Origin: UMGS1649 sp045651205
GTDB lineage: Bacteria > Bacillota > Clostridia > TANB77 > CAG-465
Length of the DNA stretch: 41,808 nucleotides
Reading direction: 5' to 3'
Assembly (NCBI GenBank): GCA_045651205.1
Contig: JAZRSA010000061.1
Coordinates: 1-41,808 of the forward strand
Positions 6,594 to 13,825 of the stretch are shown here, piece by piece. Every line of letters begins with the position of its first letter. Position 1 is the first letter of the stretch. Made by a program: the position numbers and the translations under genes. The notes under the pieces are model-generated. The model searched no databases, was not told where the DNA came from, and worked only from the letters and a program-made list of their open reading frames with translations.

Positions 6594-7514
6594 TTATTTT
6601 TTTCCTGTAATTATATACATTAATGCACCGCCTGGCATAATATATTTTTCATCTAAAATAGCTTGTTTAATCTTTAATGTATCTTTTTGTTTTTCTTCCC
6701 AAATGTTATTAAACTCATTTTCGTTTCCGCCACCAGCTAAGTAGTATTTAAGCATTTGCTCTTTATCATAGTCTGCAGACTCATCATCCATCCAGTCTAA
6801 AAGTTCTTTTGCACGAGCCTTTTTCTCTTTTGTGTCATATGGTGGGATTAATGAACATGCTTTATCCACAATACTAACATCAATATCTTTAAGGCCAGCG
6901 TCTAAAAATAGTTTTGGAACATAGTCGCCTAAAGAAATAAATCCTTCACCTAATGTATGAATTCCTTTTTGGATAAGTAAATCATATTTTAAATATCTTA
7001 AAGTTTTATCCGTATCTTCAATTTGTTCTATGTTATTTTCTCCAACAAAACTGTTAGTAACTAAACTGTTTATTGAGTTGTTAGTTTCAATGGCCATTAT
7101 AGTTCCACCTGGTTTTGTTATTCTTTTCATTTCATTAATTGCTTGAAGTGGATTATCTAAATGAAGTAGAAGAGTTTGGCATACTGCAAGGTCTACTTTA
7201 TTGGTATCAATATCTATATCGTATGCGCTAGCTGTTTTAAAATTAAAAGTAGCATCAGTATCGCATGTATCAGCTATAGCTTTTGCACCATCTATATGAG
7301 TTTGTTCTATGTCTCTACCAAAGCATTCTTTAATGTTTGGAAGGTGAGGTAAAAACTTAAATGTCATATATCCTTTTCCGCAACCTATATCTGCCATAGA
7401 CTTAACATCTAACAAGTTATTCCTTTTTAAAATTAATTCAATATAATCTTCATTCCACCAATATTGTCTAGCATCATTTATCCATTCTTCAGAATGTACT
7501 TTTCCGTTTTTCAT
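6594..7514 (-). CDS. Class I SAM-dependent methyltransferase, substrate unknown
   Basis: The 306-residue protein has the Rossmann-type methyltransferase core at about residues 38-150. Motif I is MADIGCGKGY, the acidic residue after strand 2 is in GRDIEQTHID, motif IV is VDLAVCQTLLLHLDNPLQA, and the post-motif is MKRITKPGGTIMAIE. The last 150 residues (GEGFISLGDYVPKLFLDAGL onward) form a helical cap that would hold the substrate. Similar caps occur in small-molecule methyltransferases, but nothing here names the acceptor. The leader is only about 10 bases, with TGGTGAT as a modest ribosome binding site. Codon use is the A/T-rich kind seen in most of the window, unlike the flanking genes. Confidence 0.85.
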   Translation of the reverse strand: MKNGKVHSEEWINDARQYWWNEDYIELILKRNNLLDVKSMADIGCGKGYMTFKFLPHLPNIKECFGRDIEQTHIDGAKAIADTCDTDATFNFKTASAYDIDIDTNKVDLAVCQTLLLHLDNPLQAINEMKRITKPGGTIMAIETNNSINSLVTNSFVGENNIEQIEDTDKTLRYLKYDLLIQKGIHTLGEGFISLGDYVPKLFLDAGLKDIDVSIVDKACSLIPPYDTKEKKARAKELLDWMDDESADYDKEQMLKYYLAGGGNENEFNNIWEEKQKDTLKIKQAILDEKYIMPGGALMYIITGKK

Positions 7515-7529
7515 AATATCACCAAACCC

Positions 7530-7558
7530 ATTATATCATAGGCTTTTTTTAGATTCAA
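7530..7558 (-). promoter_or_regulatory. Sigma-A promoter of the methyltransferase gene
   Basis: On the minus strand, TTGAAT (7553-7558) and TATAAT (7530-7535) are 17 bases apart. Confidence 0.7.
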
Positions 7559-7631
7559 GCGAGAAATATTACAAAAAAATTAAAAAAAGTGTGGATTTTG
7601 TGAATACAATCATATATTGAACGCATTAAAA

Positions 7632-7660
7632 TTGACATAACAGTGTAAAAATGATATAAT
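7632..7660 (+). promoter_or_regulatory. Consensus sigma-A promoter of the ABC-F gene
   Basis: TTGACA (7632-7637), a 17-base spacer and extended TGA-TATAAT (7655-7660) match the consensus fully. The leader of about 45 bases shows no attenuator hairpin. Confidence 0.88.
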
Positions 7661-7712
7661 ACGGCCAGGTAAAAATTACGCCTAATACAATTGTAGAAAG
7701 GAGACATAGATT

Positions 7713-9347
7713 ATGCAAGTAGAACATCTGTCGTTCGAATACGGTGACAAGCAAATTCTTAAAGATGTTAGCTTTGTACTTCCTCACGGAGACAAAGTTG
7801 GTCTTGTCGGCGCAAACGGAGCTGGCAAGACAACATTCTTCAAAATTATAATGGGACTTTTGGATCCGTCTGAAGGCTCTGTTATTATGAAGAGAGGTAC
7901 AACTATTGGCTGGCTTCCCCAAATCATAGCTGAAAGCGATGCAGAAAAAGAAATGACAGTAATGGATTACATCCTTTCTGCAAGACCTATCGCTATTTTG
8001 GAAAGTGAAATCAATGACATCTATGATAAGATGTGTGATGCTGAACCTGATGAACAAGAAAGCCTTATTCGCGAGGCGGCAAGACTTCAAGAACGGCTTG
8101 AAGAGCTTGATTGGTACGAATACAAAAGCATTATGCTTAGCATAGCATACAACATGAAGATTACTGATGAAATGCTTGAAAAGAAGGTAAAAGAACTTTC
8201 GGGCGGTCAGAAATCTAAAGTTGCATTCGCAAAGCTTTTGTATGGTAGACAAGACATCTTGCTTCTTGATGAGCCCACAAACCATCTGGATAATGAGACA
8301 AAAAGATATGTTACGGAGTTTCTTAAAACATATAAGGGGACGGTGCTTGTGATATCTCACGATGTTGCCTTCTTAAATGACATTACAAATGTCACCTTGT
8401 TTTTCGATATCCGTACACATAAGGTGATTCGTTATCCTGGCAACTATTCTGTTTTTGAAAGACTTCATGAAGAGTATGAAACAAGACTTGCTACTGAAGC
8501 TAAAAAGCAGGATGAAGAAATTGAGAGACTCCAAAGAGTAATTGACCGGTTTGAAGGCACTTCTGGAAAGCGGAAGAGAATGGCTGAAGATCGCGAAAAG
8601 AAATTGGATAAGATTATGCAAGAACGCATTGTAGTTACACCTGTAAGAAGCAGTGTTGAATTTGAAATGAGACAAGAGAGAGAGGAAAACAAAATTCCTG
8701 TATCTGTAAAGAAAGTTACTTTCAGATATCCTGGAACCAGTAGAACAATCATCTCAAATCTTTCTTTTGACATTGCAAAAGGAGAACGGTTCCTTATTGT
8801 AGGTGAAAACGGTGCGGGCAAATCCACTTTGCTTAAGCTTATCTCGGGAGTTCTTAAACCTAATTCTGGTAGTACACTTTTGGGAACAAAGGTAGATCTG
8901 GGGTACTATGCTCAGGAACATGAAGGGTTGAGCCTTTCTGGAACTATTCTTCAGAATTTTGCGTCTATGGATATTTCTGAAAGGAACTTAAGAAAAAGGC
9001 TGGCGCATTTCCTTTTCTATGGGGATGATGTGCATAAAGAGATTGGAGTTTTATCTCCCGGCGAAAGAGCAAGAGTTGCACTCGCAAAACTTGCAATGTC
9101 TGGAAGCAACACCATTCTTCTTGATGAGCCTACAAACCATTTGGATCCGGAAACTCAGGAAATCATAGCAAAGGTATTTAGAGATTTTACAGGAACAATT
9201 ATTGTTGTTTCTCACAATCCTAACTTTGTTGATGAACTGGGCATTGAGCGTATGCTTGTCTTACCCGAAGGAAAGATTGTGGACTACAACAGAAGGACGG
9301 TAGAGAAGTTCAACAAGCTAAATACGAAAAAAAATAAGAAAAAGTAA
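7713..9347 (+). CDS. ABC-F family ATPase (ribosome-associated, soluble)
   Basis: The 544-residue protein has two ABC domains in one chain and no membrane segment. Domain 1 has Walker A GANGAGKT (33-40), signature LSGGQKSK (about 163-170) and Walker B ILLLDEPTNHLD. Domain 2 has Walker A GENGAGKST (about 364-372), signature LSPGERARV and ILLDEPTNHLD. Between them is the charged, helical P-site-tRNA interaction linker (about 245-330: EEIERLQRV, KRKRMAEDREKKLDK). This is the ABC-F plan of translation factors and antibiotic-resistance ribosome-protection proteins. I cannot assign it to EttA-like, Uup-like or a resistance subgroup. A basic KKNKKK tail ends the protein. AAGGAG precedes the ATG. There is no terminator before the small transcript at 9356, so read-through would include it. 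Codon use is enriched in C-ending codons. Confidence 0.92.
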   Translation: MQVEHLSFEYGDKQILKDVSFVLPHGDKVGLVGANGAGKTTFFKIIMGLLDPSEGSVIMKRGTTIGWLPQIIAESDAEKEMTVMDYILSARPIAILESEINDIYDKMCDAEPDEQESLIREAARLQERLEELDWYEYKSIMLSIAYNMKITDEMLEKKVKELSGGQKSKVAFAKLLYGRQDILLLDEPTNHLDNETKRYVTEFLKTYKGTVLVISHDVAFLNDITNVTLFFDIRTHKVIRYPGNYSVFERLHEEYETRLATEAKKQDEEIERLQRVIDRFEGTSGKRKRMAEDREKKLDKIMQERIVVTPVRSSVEFEMRQEREENKIPVSVKKVTFRYPGTSRTIISNLSFDIAKGERFLIVGENGAGKSTLLKLISGVLKPNSGSTLLGTKVDLGYYAQEHEGLSLSGTILQNFASMDISERNLRKRLAHFLFYGDDVHKEIGVLSPGERARVALAKLAMSGSNTILLDEPTNHLDPETQEIIAKVFRDFTGTIIVVSHNPNFVDELGIERMLVLPEGKIVDYNRRTVEKFNKLNTKKNKKK

Positions 9348-9355
9348 ATTTCTTG

Positions 9356-9384
9356 TTGACAAAGTAGAAAGCTTGTGTTATTCT
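9356..9384 (+). promoter_or_regulatory. Sigma-A promoter of the small peptide/RNA transcript
   Basis: A consensus TTGACA (9356-9361) and TATTCT (9379-9384), the latter preceded by an extended-10 TGT, are 17 bases apart. The -35 box begins 9 bases after the ABC-F stop codon. The predicted start is near 9391. Confidence 0.8.
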
Positions 9385-9438
9385 ATAACAGACCAATTGA
9401 TTTGGCCAACATTATAATTAATGGAGGAGGTTACTGTT

Positions 9439-9537
9439 ATGAAAAAGAACTTTTTGAACCGTGTTATCGCTCAGATGTCTGCTGAGAAGCAGAACGCATC
9501 CTGGCGTGGGACTTTGACCTCTTGGATTAAGTGCTGA
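9439..9537 (+). CDS. 32-residue basic peptide with two Trp and a C-terminal Cys, unknown function
   Basis: The ORF has a very strong ribosome binding site: GGAGGAGG ends 8 bases before the ATG. The peptide begins MKKNFLNRVIAQ and ends SWRGTLTSWIKC. It has a basic amphipathic start, then a W-x6-W segment and a terminal Cys after Lys. Codons are the C/G-ending set of the neighbouring ABC-F and phosphorylase genes (AAC for Asn, CGT for Arg, ATC, CAG), which suggests real translation. It has no hydrophobic segment and no signal peptide. Possible roles are a signalling or antimicrobial peptide, a precursor modified by the radical SAM enzyme 3 kb upstream, or a regulatory leader for the RNA. I do not recognise a family. 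Confidence 0.6.
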   Translation: MKKNFLNRVIAQMSAEKQNASWRGTLTSWIKC

Positions 9538-9700
9538 AGGGCACTCACTATAGATAAACTTCATTCGCGCATTATGGCGCCACACAGAAGCATGAGTGAA
9601 GTGTATTTGTAGCGTGAACCGCCAGCATCCAATTCCCTGGGGCAATCCCTAACACACACCACATTGGCAGTTAACTATACTGTCATTCAACCCCGCTTTG

Positions 9701-9727
9701 GCGCCGACTTTCGAGTCGGCGCTTTTT
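9701..9727 (+). terminator. Strong intrinsic terminator of the small transcript
   Basis: A perfect 9-bp G+C-rich stem, GCGCCGACT (9701-9709) with AGTCGGCGC (9714-9722), has a TTCG tetraloop and is followed by TTTTT. Confidence 0.95.
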
Positions 9728-9768
9728 CTATGCCTAATTGCATAAATATACAAAATTAGACAATATGG

Positions 9769-9797
9769 TTGTATATTTTAAATCCTTATGCTAGAAT
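9769..9797 (+). promoter_or_regulatory. Probable sigma-A promoter of glycogen phosphorylase
   Basis: TTGTAT (9769-9774), a 17-base spacer and extended TGC-TAGAAT (9792-9797) give a leader of about 100 bases before the phosphorylase start. Confidence 0.6.
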
Positions 9798-9818
9798 ACA
9801 GGTTAAATAAAAAATATG

Positions 9819-9841
9819 ATGCGCTTTGAATATAAGCGTAT
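9819..9841 (+). promoter_or_regulatory. Hairpin in the glycogen phosphorylase leader
   Basis: ATGCGCTT (9819-9826) pairs with AAGCGTAT (9834-9841), with one wobble and a 7-base loop. No T-run follows, so it is a 5' UTR structure (stability or regulation) rather than a terminator. Confidence 0.5.
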
Positions 9842-9872
9842 GTTTATTTCTCACTAAAAAGGAGGTTAAAAC

Positions 9873-9920
9873 GTGAGAAAAAATATATTGAAAGGAGAAT
9901 TTTTATGTATAGCAAAATAG
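9873..9920 (+). CDS. 15-codon upstream ORF overlapping the phosphorylase start
   Basis: AAAAAGGAGG (9856-9865) is placed 7 bases before a GTG that opens a 15-codon frame. The frame ends in TAG 13 bases inside the phosphorylase gene, in a different frame. Ribosomes translating it would cross the phosphorylase ribosome binding site (AAAGGAG, 9891-9897), so translational coupling or attenuation is likely. Its start (V/M-R-K-N-I-L-K) resembles the start of the 32-residue peptide at 9439 (M-K-K-N-F-L-N), and both follow GGAGGTTA. It could be a decayed copy of that gene. Confidence 0.4.
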   Translation: MRKNILKGEFLCIAK

Positions 9921-12292
9921 AACTTGCTCACATTTACGCGGAAACTTCGCGGAACTTATTTGGAAAGGAGCTTAGCAGTTTAAACCCGTATGAACTTAAT
10001 GCGGTAATTGCAACGGTTGTTAAGAATAAGATTATTAACAGCAATTTTAATGATTCGTTAAATCTTTATTCGAAAGAGAAGATAGCAATATATTTCTCTA
10101 TTGAATTCCTTATGGGAAGAATTGTTCTAGATGCTCTTACAAATGCCGGGTTAAGAAAGGTTACAGCTAAAATCTTTGCAGAACAGGGAATAGACATCAA
10201 CTGCCTTGAAGATGTAGACGATACAGCTCTTGGTAATGGTGGACTTGGAAGACTTGCTGCTTGCTTTATTGAGTCGGCTGCAACACTTGGTTATCCTATG
10301 TATGGTGCAGGACTTTATTACAAGTATGGCCTTTTCAAGCAAGCATTTGATACAAATGGTAATCAGGTTGAAGTACAAGATGATTGGACTGCACATGGAG
10401 AACCGTGGTTTGAGCCGCATTATGATGACGCTGTTATAGTGGAGTACCAAGACACAAAGGTAAAAGCAGTACCATATATTTTACCCATTATTGGTTATAA
10501 CACAAGCAGAGACAATTATACTGCAAATGCATTCCCACTTACTCTTTGGAAAGCGGAAGGAATAGAGGGCACAAACGAATCTGCACTTAAGATTTCGGAT
10601 ACGCTGTATCCTAAAGATGATACTGATGATGGAAAGAGACTTAGACTTAGACAAGAGTATTTCTTCTCGAGCGCAATGATGCAGTATATTTTTAAGAAGC
10701 ATTATGCTAAGCATGGTACGCTGGATAATATCGACGAATACTATGTATTCCAGATGAACGATACTCATCCTGTTGTAGCATGCCTTGAGTTTATTCGTCT
10801 TCTTAAGAATGCAGGGTATACTTTTGATCAAGCATTTGCTAAAGCTAAGAAATGTTTTGCATACACCAATCACACAATTATGAGCGAGGCTTTGGAAAAA
10901 TGGCCGATCATTATTTTTAAAGATATGCTTCCTAATATCTTTAAGATAATTGAGGAAATTAACCAAGCTTTAATCAATGAACTCATTGGTAAACCTGAGT
11001 TTAACTTTACCAGCATCGTAGATGGTAAACTTCAATATTTCCCGAATTGGGAAAAAGTAAGAGAATATGAAATGTTCTCTTATGGCGTTATCCATATGGC
11101 TAACATTGCAAGCTATGTTTCTTTTAGGATAAATGGTGTTGCTGAAATTCACAGCGGCATTATTAAGCGCGAAACTTTAAATAAGTGGTATGTGCTTTAT
11201 CCGGATAAATTCATCAACAAGACAAACGGTATTACTCAAAGACGTTGGCTTAAGCTTGCAAACTATGAGCTTGCAAATTTCCTTGATTCTTATCTTGGTA
11301 AAGGATGGACAACCAATCTTTCAAGACTTGAAGCAATGGAAAGGTACAAGAATGATCAAGATGTTCTTGCGCGTTTTGCAAAAGTTAAGCATACAGCCAA
11401 GGAGAACCTTGCAAGATACATTTATGCCAAAGAAGGAATAGAAGTAGATCCTACAAGCGTTATTGATTGTCAGGTTAAGAGAATACATGAGTATAAGAGG
11501 CAGCTTATGAATGCACTTAGAATCTTGTATATCTATGATGGCATCAAGAAAGGAACTATTAAGGATTTCTATAACACCACATTCGTAATTGGTGGTAAGG
11601 CTGCTGCTGGATACGCTGCTGCAAAGCAAATAATATCCCTTATTAAGGATATTGAAGAGCTTGTAAACAACGACCCAGATATGGAAGGAAAGATGAAGGT
11701 TGTATTCCTTACAAACTTCAATGTGAGTTATGCAGAAAAGGTATATGCAGGTGCTAACTTCTCAGAACAAATAAGCACGGCAGGTACGGAAGCTTCTGGT
11801 ACTGGTAATATGAAGTTCATGTTAAACGGTGCTCCAACCATCGGTACACTTGATGGTGCGAATATTGAAATTGTTGAAGAAGCAGGTACTAAGAATAACT
11901 ATATCTTCGGTGCTACGGTTGAAGAACTTAATCGTATTAAGGCAATATACAATCATCACTCGTTCCTTGAGGTGAACAAAGACCTTGTCGAACTTTTAGG
12001 GTACCTTAAGGGTGAAAAAGGTCTTAAGCGTACCTACTGGAATCTTGTAAATACTCTTCTTTATGATGACAGGTATTTTGTTATGTATGACCTTAAGTCA
12101 TATGTAGCTATAACTCTTAAAGCTAACGCAGATTATGCAAGAGAACAGAAAACGGGGGATTATACTTGTTATACAAGAAAAGCATTCAAGAATACCATTC
12201 ATGCAGGTAAATTCTCATCAGACAGAACTATCAAAGAATATGCTACCGAAGTGTGGCATATAAAGAAAGTTAGAAGAGAATCTAACAAATAA
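9905..12292 (+). CDS. glgP: Glycogen/starch (alpha-glucan) phosphorylase
   Basis: GlgP releases glucose-1-phosphate from the non-reducing ends of glycogen or maltodextrin, using pyridoxal phosphate. The 795-residue length is normal for the family. Family blocks visible are EFLMGRIVLDAL, ALGNGGLGRLAACFIESAAT, FQMNDTHPVVACLEF, NGITQRRWL, IDCQVKRIHEYKRQ and, around residue 636, GTGNMKFMLNGA. The Lys in that last block is the PLP-binding one, followed by TIGTLDGANIEI. The start is ATG 9905 behind AAAGGAG; no upstream in-frame start exists. A 15-codon ORF overlaps the start out of frame. No other glycogen gene is adjacent. Codon use is the C-richer type. A strong terminator follows within 10 bases. 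Confidence 0.96.
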   Translation: MYSKIELAHIYAETSRNLFGKELSSLNPYELNAVIATVVKNKIINSNFNDSLNLYSKEKIAIYFSIEFLMGRIVLDALTNAGLRKVTAKIFAEQGIDINCLEDVDDTALGNGGLGRLAACFIESAATLGYPMYGAGLYYKYGLFKQAFDTNGNQVEVQDDWTAHGEPWFEPHYDDAVIVEYQDTKVKAVPYILPIIGYNTSRDNYTANAFPLTLWKAEGIEGTNESALKISDTLYPKDDTDDGKRLRLRQEYFFSSAMMQYIFKKHYAKHGTLDNIDEYYVFQMNDTHPVVACLEFIRLLKNAGYTFDQAFAKAKKCFAYTNHTIMSEALEKWPIIIFKDMLPNIFKIIEEINQALINELIGKPEFNFTSIVDGKLQYFPNWEKVREYEMFSYGVIHMANIASYVSFRINGVAEIHSGIIKRETLNKWYVLYPDKFINKTNGITQRRWLKLANYELANFLDSYLGKGWTTNLSRLEAMERYKNDQDVLARFAKVKHTAKENLARYIYAKEGIEVDPTSVIDCQVKRIHEYKRQLMNALRILYIYDGIKKGTIKDFYNTTFVIGGKAAAGYAAAKQIISLIKDIEELVNNDPDMEGKMKVVFLTNFNVSYAEKVYAGANFSEQISTAGTEASGTGNMKFMLNGAPTIGTLDGANIEIVEEAGTKNNYIFGATVEELNRIKAIYNHHSFLEVNKDLVELLGYLKGEKGLKRTYWNLVNTLLYDDRYFVMYDLKSYVAITLKANADYAREQKTGDYTCYTRKAFKNTIHAGKFSSDRTIKEYATEVWHIKKVRRESNK

Positions 12293-12298
12293 CAAACT

Positions 12299-12335
12299 AA
12301 GCTCTTTAGGATTTAATTATCCTAAAGAGCTTTTT
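12299..12335 (+). terminator. Intrinsic terminator of glgP
   Basis: A perfect 14-bp stem, AAGCTCTTTAGGAT (12299-12312) with ATCCTAAAGAGCTT (12319-12332), ends in TTTTT. Confidence 0.93.
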
Positions 12336-12417
12336 GCATTATTGTATTCTGCGTATGTGCATAATTTAATAGAATCATATATATAATTTATTATAGCTAA
12401 TGTTTAGAGGTGAATGT

Positions 12418-13647
12418 ATGAAAAATAAATTTAAAACAGAGTTTGTGCTGTGTGTACTTGTGCATATATTAGGGATTATGTTTAATCTTGTGTATGCTTT
12501 ACCAGATTTTGCGGTTGTGGAGACAAATTCTAAAAAGCAAATAAAAGTTGAATCTTCAGTAAAGACAAATGCACCTGTGTTTAATTTTACATCTGCTGCT
12601 CAGGTTTTGATGGAGGCTAGTACAGGTGAAATAATATATGCAAACAACGAAACGGAAATGTTATATCCTGCGTCAGTTACAAAAATTATGACTATGTTGT
12701 TAATTATGGAAAAAATAGATGAAGGGGCATTAAAGTATTCAGATATTGTTACCTGTAGCAAGCAAGCTTCGCTTATGGGAGGTTCTCAAATTTGGTTTAA
12801 AGAGGGTGAAACGTTAACAATTGAGGAAGCGTTAAAATGTATAGCTGTAGTTTCTGCAAATGACGTGAGTTATGCAATGGCAGAATTGATAGGCGGTAGT
12901 CATGAAAATTTTGTAAGTATGATGAATAATAAAGCAAAAGAATTAGGAATGAATAATACAAATTTTATGAATGCTCACGGAATAGATGAAGAAGGACATT
13001 ATACTTCTGCAAAAGATATAGCTATAATGTCTAGGGAACTTATTATTAAACATCCAGATATATTAAAATATACAACCATATGGCAAGATAGTATAAGAAA
13101 TGGTGAGTTTACATTATCTAGTACGAATAAATTATTAAAGACATATACTGGTTTAACGGGACTTAAGACGGGTTCTACATCTACAGCGATGTACAATTTA
13201 TCTGCAACTGCTACTCGTGAAGAATTAACATTAATTGCAGTTGTAATGAAAGCACCTTCTAGCAATATACGAAATGAGGAAATAACAACGCTTTTAAATT
13301 ATGGTTTTTCTAATTATGCTGTTACAAAACTTTGTGATACTAAAGATATAATAGAAAGTTTAAGGATAAATAAAAGTATAGATAAAAAATTAGAGATAAT
13401 TCCTAAAGAGTCTAAAAGCATATTGTATAATAAAGGCGGCAAAATAGAATACAAAAAAGAAATAGAAATATACCCAAATCTTGTAGCTCCAATAGCTAAA
13501 AATGATGTTGTTGGAAAAATAAAATGGTTGAATGAAAATAATGAAATTATATGTGAAACAGAATTGATTTCTAATACACAAATTGAACGTTCGAAAATCG
13601 GAAAATATATTGAAAAAATGATATTAAAATACACAAAATTTAATTAA
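12418..13647 (+). CDS. D-alanyl-D-alanine carboxypeptidase, peptidase S11 / low-molecular-weight penicillin-binding protein
   Basis: The enzyme trims the terminal D-Ala from peptidoglycan stem pentapeptides outside the membrane. The 409-residue protein has a signal peptide (about 8-28, ending VYA), then the three active-site motifs of S11 enzymes. These are S86-x-x-K89 in PASVTKIM, S146-A-N148 in VVSANDVS, and K250-T-G in LKTGSTSTA. The C-terminal 100 residues look like the PBP5 C-terminal beta domain. No clear C-terminal amphipathic anchor is seen, although the last segment (IEKMILKYTKF) could be one. An ATG at 12400 is in frame, but AGAGGTGA lies between it and ATG 12418, so the later start is used. 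It could be a vegetative DacA or a sporulation DacB/DacF-type enzyme; the sequence alone does not decide. Confidence 0.92.
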   Translation: MKNKFKTEFVLCVLVHILGIMFNLVYALPDFAVVETNSKKQIKVESSVKTNAPVFNFTSAAQVLMEASTGEIIYANNETEMLYPASVTKIMTMLLIMEKIDEGALKYSDIVTCSKQASLMGGSQIWFKEGETLTIEEALKCIAVVSANDVSYAMAELIGGSHENFVSMMNNKAKELGMNNTNFMNAHGIDEEGHYTSAKDIAIMSRELIIKHPDILKYTTIWQDSIRNGEFTLSSTNKLLKTYTGLTGLKTGSTSTAMYNLSATATREELTLIAVVMKAPSSNIRNEEITTLLNYGFSNYAVTKLCDTKDIIESLRINKSIDKKLEIIPKESKSILYNKGGKIEYKKEIEIYPNLVAPIAKNDVVGKIKWLNENNEIICETELISNTQIERSKIGKYIEKMILKYTKFN

Positions 13648-13690
13648 AATGATGAATAATAAAAAATGCTGTAAACCTAGTTAAATAAGT

Positions 13691-13730
13691 AAAAATAAAT
13701 GTAATATTACACAAATATTACATTTATTTT
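13691..13730. terminator. Long A/T-rich hairpin, probable terminator after the carboxypeptidase
   Basis: AAATAAATGTAATAT (13693-13707) pairs perfectly with ATATTACATTTATTT (13715-13729), with a 7-base loop and a trailing T-rich stretch. Three ACATTT copies (13720, 13731, 13737) sit between it and the pilus promoter and might also be a regulator site. Confidence 0.65.
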
Positions 13731-13768
13731 ACATTTACATTTAAAGTGTCACAAATGCCCTAAAATCG

Positions 13769-13797
13769 TTGACTAAAATAGTGATTTGTTATATTAT
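13769..13797 (+). promoter_or_regulatory. Sigma-A promoter of the Tad-like operon
   Basis: TTGACT (13769-13774), a 17-base spacer and TATTAT (13792-13797) lie about 30 bases before the first gene's start. I see no other equally good promoter until 36658, apart from weak A/T-rich candidates near 20467. Confidence 0.7.
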
Positions 13798-13825
13798 TTG
13801 GTCAGTATTATGGAGGTTTTTACAT

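Larger units (their letters stand above)
9391..9727 (+). ncRNA. Candidate dual-function RNA: 32-residue ORF plus about 160 bases of structured 3' RNA
   Basis: This is a closed unit of about 337 bases between its own promoter and a strong terminator, and no larger gene lies inside. After the peptide stop codon the sequence is far more G+C-rich than the intergenic DNA around it and folds. AGTGC/GCACT (9530-9545) makes a hairpin with the stop codon in its loop. CACTCA (9542-9547) with TGAGTG (9593-9598) encloses CTTC/GAAG and GCGC/GCGC. AACCGCCAG (about 9615) pairs with TTGGCAGTT (about 9664) over 8 of 9 positions. The first two helices overlap, so they may be alternative states. It does not match tmRNA, 6S, SRP, RNase P, T-box or the common riboswitch consensus sequences I know. 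The function is inferred only from architecture. Confidence 0.55.

Noticed and set aside
7626..8360. 244-codon minus-strand frame inside the ABC-F gene
   Set aside because: It is a shadow frame of a gene with unmistakable ATPase motifs and crosses its promoter.
9535..9612. Read-through or selenocysteine decoding of the UGA ending the 32-residue ORF
   Set aside because: The frame stays open for another 24 codons, but this length is expected by chance at this base composition, no bacterial SECIS-type hairpin with the right spacing was evident, and the codons lose the bias seen before the stop.
9418..9645. 75-codon minus-strand frame across the small transcript
   Set aside because: It is antisense to the peptide ORF and structured RNA, has no convincing ribosome binding site and an implausible composition.
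9391..9727. Known RNA class (tmRNA, 6S, SRP RNA, T-box, common riboswitches)
   Set aside because: None of the diagnostic consensus stretches is present, there is no tRNA-like end, and the terminator is not followed by a gene in the same transcript.
13769..13825. TTG start giving the CpaB-like protein 19 more residues
   Set aside because: The TTG is the -35 box of a good promoter, and a strong GGAGG precedes the ATG at 13826.
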